DNA of 40,619 nt from an uncultured Opitutia bacterium (GTDB taxonomy: Bacteria > Verrucomicrobiota > Verrucomicrobiia > Opitutales > Opitutaceae). Below the pieces are notes generated by a model that saw only the letters and a list, made by a program, of their open reading frames with translations, was not told where the DNA came from and made no database searches. Below, in pieces: positions 27,638 to 34,556 of the stretch; position 1 is the first letter of the stretch, and every line of letters starts with the position of its first letter. Both the position numbers and the translations under genes were made by a program. The DNA is taken from NCBI GenBank assembly GCA_903855985.1, contig CAIOAO010000008.1:1-40619 (forward strand), read 5' to 3'.

Positions 27638-28018
27638 ATGCCTGAAACCGCCACAGTCACCGCCCTGCCCGAGGGTGTCCGCGAGGGAAACGAGCAACTC
27701 GTGCAACTCACCGCCGCGGCCGGTGCGAAGGCGTCGGCCCTGCGGGTGCGGGAAGGGCAGGGGGACTTCCTGCGCGTCGCGATCTCGGGCGGCGGCTGCA
27801 ACGGCCTGAGCTACAAGCTGAAGTTCGTGCCGGCGCCGAAGCGCGGCGACATCCTGGTCCGCACCGCGGGCATGCCGGTGGTGGTGGACAGCAAGAGCGC
27901 GCTTTACCTCAAAGGCACCCAGCTTGACTACTCCAGCGCGCTGGTGGCGGGCGGCTTCAAGTTCTCCAACCCCAACGCCAAGGCGAGCTGCTCCTGCGGG
28001 GAGAGCTTCAGCGTTTGA
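27638..28018 (+). CDS. A-type iron-sulfur carrier (ErpA/IscA/SufA family)
   Basis: Cytoplasmic HesB-like Fe-S cluster carrier of 126 residues. The three conserved cysteines are present: SGGGCNGLSY (~54) and the C-terminal CSCGESF (118 and 120). The N-terminus VQLTAAAGAKASALRVREGQ and VVDSKSALYLKGTQLDY are typical. The suf genes at the other end of the window could supply clusters that this protein delivers. Which of ErpA, IscA or SufA it is cannot be decided from sequence alone. Confidence 0.92.
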   Translation: MPETATVTALPEGVREGNEQLVQLTAAAGAKASALRVREGQGDFLRVAISGGGCNGLSYKLKFVPAPKRGDILVRTAGMPVVVDSKSALYLKGTQLDYSSALVAGGFKFSNPNAKASCSCGESFSV

Positions 28019-28080
28019 GCCCAAACCGGGCGCCGACGGGAACTTGGGAGCTAAATTGGTGTTGTCATCCTGTCACTTCC

Positions 28081-28096
28081 GGGCGAAAAACCGCCC
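28081..28096 (+). other. Small hairpin in the infC leader
   Basis: GGGCG and CGCCC form a 5-bp stem around AAAAAC, about 30 bases upstream of the infC start. It is too small for an L20-type leader and has no U-run. It may only be local structure in the untranslated leader. Confidence 0.25.
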
Positions 28097-28124
28097 CTCC
28101 TAGCACCCAGACCAAACCTTATTG

Positions 28125-28805
28125 ATGGCCACTTCGTTTCCCTCCGCCGGCGGCAGCAGCCGCCCCGGCTCTTATCAGCGTCGCAATGTCGACCCGTTTG
28201 CGGCCATCCGGCGCAACCACCGCATCAAGGTTCCCCAGGTCCGCGTGATCTCCCCCGAGGGCAAGCAGCTCGGCGTGATTGACACCGCCAAGGCCGTCAA
28301 CCTGGCGCTCGAGGTCGGGCTCGACCTCGTCGAGGTGGCGCCCAACGCCACGCCGCCTGTCTGCCGCATCATGGATTTCGGCAAGTACGTGTACGAGGAG
28401 TCGAAGAAGACCTCCCACTCGAAATCCACCGCGAGCAAGATCAAGGAGATCGAGTTCAGCGCGCGCATCGAGCAGAACGACTTTTTCACCAAGCTCCGCC
28501 ACGCCGAAGAGTTCCTCGACCACGGCAACAAGGTGAAGCTCCGCCTGAAGTTCCGCGGCCGTGAAATGGCCCACACCGAGATCGGCTTTGACGTGATGAA
28601 GCGCGCCGTGAGCGAGCTCGCCGGCATGGGGCATCCCGATGCCGACCCGAAGCTGATCGGCCGCAACATCCACGTGATGCTCACGCCGCTCCCGGTGAAC
28701 AAGCGCAAGCTGAAGTGGCACGTGAAGGACGACCAGCAGGCCGAGCATGACGACGAGCCCGAGGCGCCGGAAGCGCCGGGTGAAGCCGACTCGACCGGGG
28801 CCTGA
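28125..28805 (+). CDS. infC: Translation initiation factor IF-3
   Basis: IF-3 binds the 30S subunit, prevents premature 50S joining and proofreads the start codon. The N-domain begins near residue 33 (RIKVPQVRVISPEGKQLGVI), the lysine-rich linker is EESKKTSHSKSTASKIKEIE, and the C-domain contains FSARIEQNDFFTKLRHAEEF and VKLRLKFRGREM. At 226 residues it is longer than the ~180-residue E. coli protein because of a Ser/Gly-rich N-terminal extension and an acidic C-terminal tail (EHDDEPEAPEAPGEADSTGA). I start it at the ATG at 28125; a TTG directly before is also possible. It is not followed by rpmI and rplT, the common arrangement. Confidence 0.95.
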   Translation: MATSFPSAGGSSRPGSYQRRNVDPFAAIRRNHRIKVPQVRVISPEGKQLGVIDTAKAVNLALEVGLDLVEVAPNATPPVCRIMDFGKYVYEESKKTSHSKSTASKIKEIEFSARIEQNDFFTKLRHAEEFLDHGNKVKLRLKFRGREMAHTEIGFDVMKRAVSELAGMGHPDADPKLIGRNIHVMLTPLPVNKRKLKWHVKDDQQAEHDDEPEAPEAPGEADSTGA

Positions 28806-28815
28806 CCCACGCCCC

Positions 28816-29970
28816 ATGTTCCCGGCGGGCTTACGCCTCGCGCTGGTCGCGACCTTCGCTCCGGCCGCGTTGCTCGCCGTGGATTCCGCGCCGCGCGTGG
28901 CGCCGACCCGCCCCGGCCTCGCCGCGGCTGCGGCCAACCAGGGACCCGCGGCGGTGGGCAAGCCGTCATCGCTGCCCGTCACCCGCCTGATCGGCCTGGA
29001 GTATTTCGCCCTGCGCGACGTGACGGCCCTCCTCGGCTTCAAGTCCACCTGGGTCGAATCCACCCGCCGGCTCACGCTGCTGGATGCAACGAACCGGATC
29101 GAACTGACCGGCGGCAGCCGCGAGATCGCGGTCAACGGCCTGCGTGTATTTCTCGGCAACCCGATCATCCAGCGCGGGGGCCTGCTCTTTATCAGCAAGA
29201 CGGACCTGGAGCGCTGCCTCACGCCCCTGCTGCGCCCGGCGCTGCTGGGCCCGCTGCTCGGCCGGCCCCGGATCATCGTCCTCGACCCGGGTCACGGCGG
29301 CCAGGACAACGGCATGGAAAACAAGCCGCTGAAGCTGAAGGAAAAGGCGCTGACCCTCGACGTGGCGCAGCGCTTGAAAAAGCTGCTCGAGGCCCGCGGC
29401 TACCAGGTGGTGCTGACGCGCACGGACGACCGGCAGCTCGGGCCGGACAAGCAGACGGATTTTCTCGCCCGCGCCGACATCACGAACCGCGCAAAGGCGG
29501 ACCTCCTGGTCAGCATACATTTCAACTCGCTCTACCCGGACACGAAGACGAGCGGCACGGAAGTGTATACGTTCACCCGGGCCGGCCAGCGCTCGGACCG
29601 TTCGTGGGGCGCGGTCGAAAAGGACGACGCCGAAACCACACCGTCGGAGATCAACCGCTTTGACCCCTGGAGCGCGCTGCTGGCGCACTGCATGCACCGC
29701 GAGGTGATCGGCACGCTCAAGACCTTCGACCGCGGGCAAAAGACCATGCACTCGATCGTGCTCCGCGGGTTGAAATGCCCGGCCGTGCTGGTGGAGTCGG
29801 TCTTCCTCTCGAACGACTCCGAGGCCCGCCGCGCCGCCACGCCGGCCTATCTCCAGCAAATCGCGGAGGGCCTCGCCAGTGGCATCGGCGCCTACGCGGA
29901 CCTGCTGGAAAAGATTTCCCCGAAACCCGCGGCGCGTCCCGCCGTCTCACCCTCTAATTCCAAATCATGA
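28816..29970 (+). CDS. N-acetylmuramoyl-L-alanine amidase (Amidase_3)
   Basis: Exported zinc amidase that cuts the bond between MurNAc and L-Ala in peptidoglycan, 384 residues. The signal peptide starts at the ATG at 28816 (MFPAGLRLALVATFAPAALL). Residues ~55-140 form a copper-amine-oxidase-like N-terminal domain (YFALRDVTALLGFKSTWV), which may bind the cell wall. The catalytic domain has zinc ligands in LDPGHGGQDNG (His ~160), the Glu in LKEKALTLDVA (~176) and SIHFNS (His ~235), and the catalytic Glu in VLVESVFLSN. It starts 10 bases after infC and overlaps the next gene by ATGA. Confidence 0.92.
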   Translation: MFPAGLRLALVATFAPAALLAVDSAPRVAPTRPGLAAAAANQGPAAVGKPSSLPVTRLIGLEYFALRDVTALLGFKSTWVESTRRLTLLDATNRIELTGGSREIAVNGLRVFLGNPIIQRGGLLFISKTDLERCLTPLLRPALLGPLLGRPRIIVLDPGHGGQDNGMENKPLKLKEKALTLDVAQRLKKLLEARGYQVVLTRTDDRQLGPDKQTDFLARADITNRAKADLLVSIHFNSLYPDTKTSGTEVYTFTRAGQRSDRSWGAVEKDDAETTPSEINRFDPWSALLAHCMHREVIGTLKTFDRGQKTMHSIVLRGLKCPAVLVESVFLSNDSEARRAATPAYLQQIAEGLASGIGAYADLLEKISPKPAARPAVSPSNSKS

Positions 29971-31031
29971 AACCGCTCATTCGCTCCGTTCTCGCGCCTC
30001 TCGCCCTGATGCTCCTGCCCGCCGCCGCGCTGCAGGCCTGGGACTACGAGGGCCACCGCATGGTCAACCAGCTCGCGCTGGCCTCGCTGCCCGCGGACTT
30101 CCCGGCCTTCGTGCACCAGCCGGACGCCGCGGAACGCATTGCGTTCCTGGCCGGTGAGCCGGATCGCTGGCGCAACTCCGCCGTCCTGCCGCTGAAGCAT
30201 GTCAACGGCATGGATCACTACCTGGACTACGAGGATCTGGCCGACGCCGGGCTCGATGGCGGCAAGGTGGCCTCGCTGCGCTATGAGTTTGCCAAGCAAT
30301 ACGCCGCCGGTCGCGCCGCGCACCCGGATAATTTTGCCCCGATCGACCCGGAGAAGAACACCGACCATTCCCGCGAATGGCCCGGCTTCGCGCCGTGGGC
30401 GATCGCCGAGTATTACGGCAAGCTGCAGTCCGAGTTTTCCTACCTCAAGGCCTTCCAGGAACTCGGCACGCCCGAGGAAGTCGCCAATGCGCAGGCCAAC
30501 ATCATCTACACCATGGGCGTGATGGGCCACTACGTCGGCGACTGCGCGCAACCCCTGCACTCCACGAAGCACCACAACGGCTGGGTGGGCGCCAACCCGC
30601 ACGGCTATACCACCTGGTCCGGCATTCACGGGTGGATTGACGGCGGGCTCATCGCCAAGGCGGGGATCCGGACCGCCACCCTCGCGCCCCGGATCACACC
30701 CGCGCAGGCGATTGTGCTCCTGCCCCAGGATGACGACCGCGACCCGATGTTTGCCGCGATGATGACCTACCTGCAGGGCACGCTGAAACTCGTCGAGCCG
30801 CTCTACCAGCTCGAGAAGGCCGGCAAGCTCGGCGACACCTTCGCGAAAGAGCACGGCAAGGGCAAAGACCCGGAGCCGGTGAGCGCCGAGGGCCAGACCT
30901 ACCTGCAGGACCAGTTGATCCGCGGCGGGGAAACCCTTGGCTCCGTCTGGCTGACGGCGTGGCGCAACGCGCCGCCCGACAAGTTCCTGCGCGCGCAGCT
31001 GCTCAAACGCCAGGCTGCGGCGGGAAAATAA
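29967..31031 (+). CDS. Secreted S1/P1-family nuclease
   Basis: Exported trinuclear-zinc nuclease/phosphatase of the S1/P1 family, 354 residues. The signal peptide (MKPLIRSVLAPLALMLLPAA) is predicted to be cut just before W25, leaving Trp as the N-terminal zinc ligand as in P1 nuclease. All nine expected zinc ligands can be placed: W25, H30 (WDYEGH), D66 (DRWR), H84 (MDHYLD), H188 and D192 (GHYVGD), H198 (QPLH), H221 and D225 (HGWID). It is translationally coupled to the amidase. It should degrade single-stranded nucleic acid in the periplasm or outside, supplying phosphate or nucleosides. Confidence 0.88.
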   Translation: MKPLIRSVLAPLALMLLPAAALQAWDYEGHRMVNQLALASLPADFPAFVHQPDAAERIAFLAGEPDRWRNSAVLPLKHVNGMDHYLDYEDLADAGLDGGKVASLRYEFAKQYAAGRAAHPDNFAPIDPEKNTDHSREWPGFAPWAIAEYYGKLQSEFSYLKAFQELGTPEEVANAQANIIYTMGVMGHYVGDCAQPLHSTKHHNGWVGANPHGYTTWSGIHGWIDGGLIAKAGIRTATLAPRITPAQAIVLLPQDDDRDPMFAAMMTYLQGTLKLVEPLYQLEKAGKLGDTFAKEHGKGKDPEPVSAEGQTYLQDQLIRGGETLGSVWLTAWRNAPPDKFLRAQLLKRQAAAGK

Positions 31032-31044
31032 TTTGCGCGCGGCG

Positions 31045-31068
31045 GGCGGCGGTGGAGACACCGCCGCC
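31045..31068 (+). terminator. Stable GNRA-loop hairpin between convergent genes
   Basis: A perfect 10-bp stem (GGCGGCGGTG / CACCGCCGCC) capped by GAGA lies 13 bases after the S1/P1 nuclease stop and facing the EamA gene. Only two U follow on the plus strand, while on the minus strand a T-rich segment (AAATTATTTTC) lies slightly further downstream. It may stop transcription from either side. Confidence 0.5.
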
Positions 31069-31103
31069 TTCGCGGAGCGGAAGAGCGGCGGCCACCCGGG
31101 ACC

Positions 31104-31529
31104 TTACTTCCACGCCAGCACGATGGCGCCGGCGACGATCAGCAGGCCGCCGAGGCCGCTGCGCAGGGTGAGCGGCTCGTGCAGAAACAGCGCGGCGAAG
31201 GCCAGGACGAAGATCACGCTGAGCTTGTCGATCGGCGCGACCTGCGACGCCTGCCCGAGCTGCAACGCCCGGAAATAGCACAGCCAGGAAAAGCCGGTCG
31301 CGATCCCGGACAGCGCGAGGAACACCCACGTGCGGGAACCGAGCGCGGCCAGGGCGCCGGGCCGCGCGGTTACCAGCGCAATCGCCCAGGCGAACACGAG
31401 GATCACCGTGGTGCGGATGGCGGTGGCGAGATTGGAGTCCACGCCGGTGACGCCGACCTTCGCCAGCACGGCGGTGGCGCCGGCGAAGAGCGCGGACAGC
31501 AGGGACCAGAAAAGCCAGGAATTGCTCAC
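31104..31529 (-). CDS. Half-size EamA-family transporter
   Basis: Inner-membrane protein of 141 residues with five TM segments: a single EamA unit, where most drug/metabolite transporters have two. Typical signatures are LSALFAGATAVLAKVGV at the start, FLALSGIATGFSWLCYFRAL, and APIDKLSVIFVLAFAALFLH before EPLTLRSGLGGLLIVAGA. It probably works as a homodimer. Its start overlaps the crcB stop by four bases (ATGA-type), so it is in the same transcript as the fluoride exporter, behind the riboswitch. A link to fluoride resistance is inferred only from this arrangement. Confidence 0.86.
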   Translation of the reverse strand: MSNSWLFWSLLSALFAGATAVLAKVGVTGVDSNLATAIRTTVILVFAWAIALVTARPGALAALGSRTWVFLALSGIATGFSWLCYFRALQLGQASQVAPIDKLSVIFVLAFAALFLHEPLTLRSGLGGLLIVAGAIVLAWK

Positions 31530-31921
31530 GGGGAGGGCGCCGGGAAAATCACGGCCCCGGCCCGGGAGCCTAACCAGACGCCGAGGACGCAGAGCACCAC
31601 GGAGCCGACCACATACGCGGTGGCGCGCGACCAGTCGCCGAGGCGGAGCAGGTTGAGGGTCTGCAGGCTGAAGGCGGAGAACGTGGTGTAGCCGCCGCAG
31701 AGGCCGATCATGAGGAAGGCCCGGGTCTCGGTCGGGCTGATCTGACGTCCGCCGGCGGGCAGGGTGGCGAACAGGCCGATGAGGATGCAGCCGGTGATGT
31801 TCACGAGGAACGTGCCCCAGGGGAAGGGGCCGTCGAGGCGGACGGCGACCGTCTCGGTCAACCAGTGGCGGAGGATGCTGCCGAGGGCGCCCCCGAGGGC
31901 GATGAGGAGGTAGATGAACAT
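31526..31921 (-). CDS. crcB: Fluoride exporter CrcB/Fluc
   Basis: Small dual-topology fluoride channel that exports F-, 131 residues from the ATG at 31921. The four TM segments carry family motifs: LIALGGALGSILRHWL, GTFLVNITGCILIGL (Asn lining the pore), and GLCGGYTTFSAFSLQTLNLL with the central Na+-site/Phe-box region. An in-frame ATG at 31957 would lie inside the predicted fluoride riboswitch, so the 31921 start is preferred; it yields the usual MFIYLLIALGG beginning. It is regulated by the aptamer directly upstream, if that call holds. Confidence 0.94.
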   Translation of the reverse strand: MFIYLLIALGGALGSILRHWLTETVAVRLDGPFPWGTFLVNITGCILIGLFATLPAGGRQISPTETRAFLMIGLCGGYTTFSAFSLQTLNLLRLGDWSRATAYVVGSVVLCVLGVWLGSRAGAVIFPAPSP

Positions 31922-31945
31922 GACAAGAACCGGTGGTTGGGTTTT

Positions 31946-32010
31946 GGCAGGAGTCATCAGTCCCGCGGGACGGGACGGTTTACCCGGAAGGGAAGGCGGA
32001 ATCCATCGCC
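31946..32010 (-). promoter_or_regulatory. Fluoride riboswitch (crcB motif) candidate
   Basis: Read on the minus strand, the leader has the order of the crcB aptamer: hairpin GGCG-AUGGAUUC-CGCC (32010-31995), linker with AAACC, a 6-bp stem GUCCCG / CGGGAC with a UCCCG loop, then UGAUGACUCCU. The AUGG loop, AAACC and UGAUG are the conserved parts of known fluoride riboswitches. The long-range pseudoknot between the hairpin loop and ACUCC is weaker than expected (GGAUU against ACUCC, one mismatch). It ends about 25 bases before the crcB ATG. A U-run terminator is not seen, so control of ribosome access is more likely. Confidence 0.72.
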
Positions 32011-32098
32011 GCGCCGAGGAAAGGAGCTCGCGGCCGGTTTGGCAAGCGGCGCGAATCCGGCCTCGAAATTGCGCGCCAGCCGGACACAGTCACCGGGC

Positions 32099-33742
32099 TT
32101 GAGCGTTTTGAGGAAAATCTTTCCGCCCCTGTGGCTGGCCCTCGTGCTGGCGGCCCCCGGGCTGGGCGCCGGATCGCTGGCGTCCCGCGTCATCCTCCTG
32201 GCCAACCGCGACGATCCCGACTCGATGCGGATCGCGGAGCACTACGCCGCGCGCCGGGGCGTGCCATGGGAAAACATCCTCGCCCTCCCCATGGCGCAGA
32301 CCGAGACCATCAGCTGGCCGGAGTTCGTGGCGACGATCTGGCAGCCGGTGCAGGACGAACTCGTGCGCCGCGCCTGGATCGACGCGATCCCGATGACGCT
32401 GACAGACCCGGTGGGCCGGAAAAAATACGCCATCGGCGGACACCGCATTTCCTATCTCGTGATTTGCCGCGGCGTGCCGTTGCGCATTGCGAATGCGCCC
32501 GAGCTGTCCGCGCCGCGGCCGCCGCCGTTTGACCGGGCCGAACTGCGCACCAATGAGGGCGCGGTCGATTCCGAGCTGAGCCTGCTGACGCAGACGAATT
32601 ACCCGGTCAACGGCTTCGTGCCGAATCCGCTGTTTCAAAAAGACGCCCCGACCGGGTGGGAGCGGGCCGCGGTCGTGAAAGTGGCGCGGCTTGACGGGCC
32701 GACCGCCGCGGACGCCCTGGCGCTGGTGGATCGCGCCATCTTCGCCGAGCGCACCGGCCTGCTCGGGCGCGCCTATGTGGATGTGGCGAACAAGCACCCG
32801 GACGGCGACCGCTGGCTGGAGTCGGTGGCGGCGCAGCTCACGGCGCTGGGCTTCGACCTCGAGGTGGACCGTTTGCCCGCAACTTTTCCCGTCACGGCAC
32901 GCTTCGATGCGCCGGTGCTTTACTTCGGCTGGTACGCCGGTGACCTGACCGGGCCGTTCACGCTGCCGGGGTTTCAATTTCCGCCCGGCGCCATCGCGGT
33001 CCATATCCACAGTTTCTCCGCCGCCACGCTGCGGTCCGCCACCGCCGGCTGGTGCGGGCCGCTGGTGGCGCGCGGGGTGACGGCGACGGTCGGGAATGTC
33101 TATGAACCCTACCTCGATTTTCTGCACCGGCCGGATCTGCTCCTGCAGGCGCTGGCGCGGGGCGAGACGTTCGGGGATGCGGCGTATTTTGCCGAACCGG
33201 TGCTGAGCTGGCAGGCGATCGCGATTGGCGATCCGCTGTACCGGCCCTTCGCGCGGTCCTGGGCGGACCAATGGCAGGGGCGGGCCGGGTTGCCCGTCCG
33301 CCTCGGGGGTTATGCCACGCTACGGGAAGTTCACCTGCGGGAAGCCAGGCACCAGCCGGCGGAGGGGCTCGCCATCGCGCGCGCGGCCCTGGCGGCGCAG
33401 CCCACGCTCGCGCTGGGCTTCTCCCTGGCGCGTGAACGGGAGCAGGCGGGCGACCCGGGTGGCGCCGCGCGGGCGCTGCAGTTTGCGGGCCGGTTGGCCG
33501 GGTTTCCCCCTGACGATTGGGCGCTGGCGCTCGAAGCGGCCAGATTGTTGCAGCGCGTCCATGCGCCGGCCCAGGCAAAGAATATCTACGCCCATCTCCT
33601 GCCGGATCCGGCGCTGCCGGACGAATTGCGGGAGCCCGCTCTGCGCGAAGGCAGTGCGGCGGCGCTCGCCGCGGGTGACCAGGAACTGGCCCTGGAATGG
33701 GCCCGCGAGCTCGGGCGCCTCTTACCCGGGGAAAGAAAATAG
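32099..33742 (+). CDS. TIGR03790-family exported protein
   Basis: Member of the TIGR03790 family of unknown function, found in Verrucomicrobiota, Planctomycetota and some others. From TTG at 32099 the product is 547 residues with a signal peptide (LRKIFPPLWLALVLAAPGLG). Family segments: RVILLANRDDPDSMRIAEHY, RGVPWENILALPM, YLVICRGVPLRI, LYFGWYAGDLTGPF, PGAIAVHIHSFSAATLR and NVYEPYLDFLHRPDLLLQAL, then IGDPLYRPF. The C-terminal ~150 residues are Ala-rich helical repeats of TPR type. The TTG start is the least certain point: no ATG or GTG gives a signal peptide with a clean start. It is divergent from crcB. Confidence 0.83.
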   Translation: MSVLRKIFPPLWLALVLAAPGLGAGSLASRVILLANRDDPDSMRIAEHYAARRGVPWENILALPMAQTETISWPEFVATIWQPVQDELVRRAWIDAIPMTLTDPVGRKKYAIGGHRISYLVICRGVPLRIANAPELSAPRPPPFDRAELRTNEGAVDSELSLLTQTNYPVNGFVPNPLFQKDAPTGWERAAVVKVARLDGPTAADALALVDRAIFAERTGLLGRAYVDVANKHPDGDRWLESVAAQLTALGFDLEVDRLPATFPVTARFDAPVLYFGWYAGDLTGPFTLPGFQFPPGAIAVHIHSFSAATLRSATAGWCGPLVARGVTATVGNVYEPYLDFLHRPDLLLQALARGETFGDAAYFAEPVLSWQAIAIGDPLYRPFARSWADQWQGRAGLPVRLGGYATLREVHLREARHQPAEGLAIARAALAAQPTLALGFSLAREREQAGDPGGAARALQFAGRLAGFPPDDWALALEAARLLQRVHAPAQAKNIYAHLLPDPALPDELREPALREGSAAALAAGDQELALEWARELGRLLPGERK

Positions 33743-33764
33743 CGCGGCCGGTGAGGGCCGCGCT
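33741..33764 (-). terminator. Rho-independent terminator of clpP (possibly bidirectional)
   Basis: A perfect 9-bp stem (AGCGCGGCC / GGCCGCGCT) with a 6-base loop overlaps the TIGR03790 stop codon. For transcripts coming from clpP, the stem is followed by ATTTTCTTTCC, a good U-rich tail. On the plus strand the downstream sequence is purine-rich, so termination is stronger from the minus side. Confidence 0.75.
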
Positions 33765-33792
33765 AAGGGGGGAAGGGAACGGAGAAACCGAC

Positions 33793-34449
33793 TCAGACCT
33801 TGTCCACGATGCGGTCAGCCAGGCCGTAGGCGATGGCTTCCTCGGCATTGAGGTAGAAGTCGCGGTCGGTGTCGCGGTTGATGCGCTCGAGCGGCTGGCC
33901 CGAGGCGGTGGCGAGGATCTGGTTCAACTCGGCGCGGATCTTTTCCATTTCCTTCGCCTGGATGTTGATGTCCGTGGCCGGGCCGACCATGCGGCCGGAG
34001 ATGAGGGGCTGGTGGATGAGCACGCGCGAGTGCGGGTAGAGCAGCCGGCGGCCCTTCGGCGCACCCGACAGCAGGATGGAACCCATCGAGGCGGCCATGC
34101 CCGTGACGACCACGGTGATGGGCGAGGTGATGAGCTTCATCGTGTCATACACCGCCATGCCGGCGGTGATGGAGCCACCGGGCGAGTTGATGTAGAAGGT
34201 GATCTCCTTGCCGGGGGCGACGCCCTCAAGATACAGCAGCTTCTCGGTGATGTCCTTGGCCGTCTCGTCGGTCACGGCGCCCCAGAGGAAGATTTTCCGC
34301 TGCGCGAGAAACTTCTTCTGGATCAGCATCGCCACCGGGCCGGCGGCTTCCTTTTTGGCCGCCTTGGTTTCCAGTTCGTCGTCATCCTCGTCCTCATCGG
34401 CACGGGGGAGCGGGGCGGACAGGGCGGGTTGAAGATTGTCGAAATGCAT
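33793..34449 (-). CDS. clpP: ATP-dependent Clp protease proteolytic subunit
   Basis: Cytoplasmic serine protease that forms a tetradecameric barrel served by ClpX or ClpA/C. It has 218 residues. The catalytic triad is visible: Ser121 in GMAASMGSIL, His146 in HSRVLIHQP, and Asp in RDTDRDF (~193). It has an N-terminal extension of ~35 residues that is strongly acidic then basic (RADEDEDDDELETKAAKKEA), unusual for ClpP and possibly a propeptide. No clpX, tig or lon follows; a terminator does. It is divergent from adenine deaminase across ~107 bases. Confidence 0.95.
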   Translation of the reverse strand: MHFDNLQPALSAPLPRADEDEDDDELETKAAKKEAAGPVAMLIQKKFLAQRKIFLWGAVTDETAKDITEKLLYLEGVAPGKEITFYINSPGGSITAGMAVYDTMKLITSPITVVVTGMAASMGSILLSGAPKGRRLLYPHSRVLIHQPLISGRMVGPATDINIQAKEMEKIRAELNQILATASGQPLERINRDTDRDFYLNAEEAIAYGLADRIVDKV

Positions 34450-34514
34450 AGGTCACGAAGGTTGGCGGGCTTCGTGCGGTTGGCAAGTGGGTTTGCCCGT
34501 TTCCCCGTGTCCCC

Positions 34515-34529
34515 GGGGTTGCCAACCCC
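34515..34529 (+). other. Small inverted repeat in the clpP-ade gap
   Basis: GGGGTT and AACCCC pair around GCC, ~30 bases upstream of ade. It could be a short leader hairpin or part of an operator. A matching PurR-like box is not recognisable. Confidence 0.25.
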
Positions 34530-34556
34530 TTGGTCCACCGCCATTGCTAGGCGCAT

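Noticed and set aside
28121-28123. AUU start codon for infC, as in E. coli
   Set aside because: The ATT is out of frame with IF-3 here; the in-frame choices are TTG at 28122 or ATG at 28125.
28019-28124. L20-type autoregulatory leader upstream of infC
   Set aside because: The only hairpin is five base pairs, and rpmI and rplT do not follow infC.
31922-31957. Longer crcB beginning at the ATG at 31957
   Set aside because: This ATG is inside the conserved UGAUG of the fluoride riboswitch candidate, and the 31921 ATG gives the normal CrcB N-terminus.
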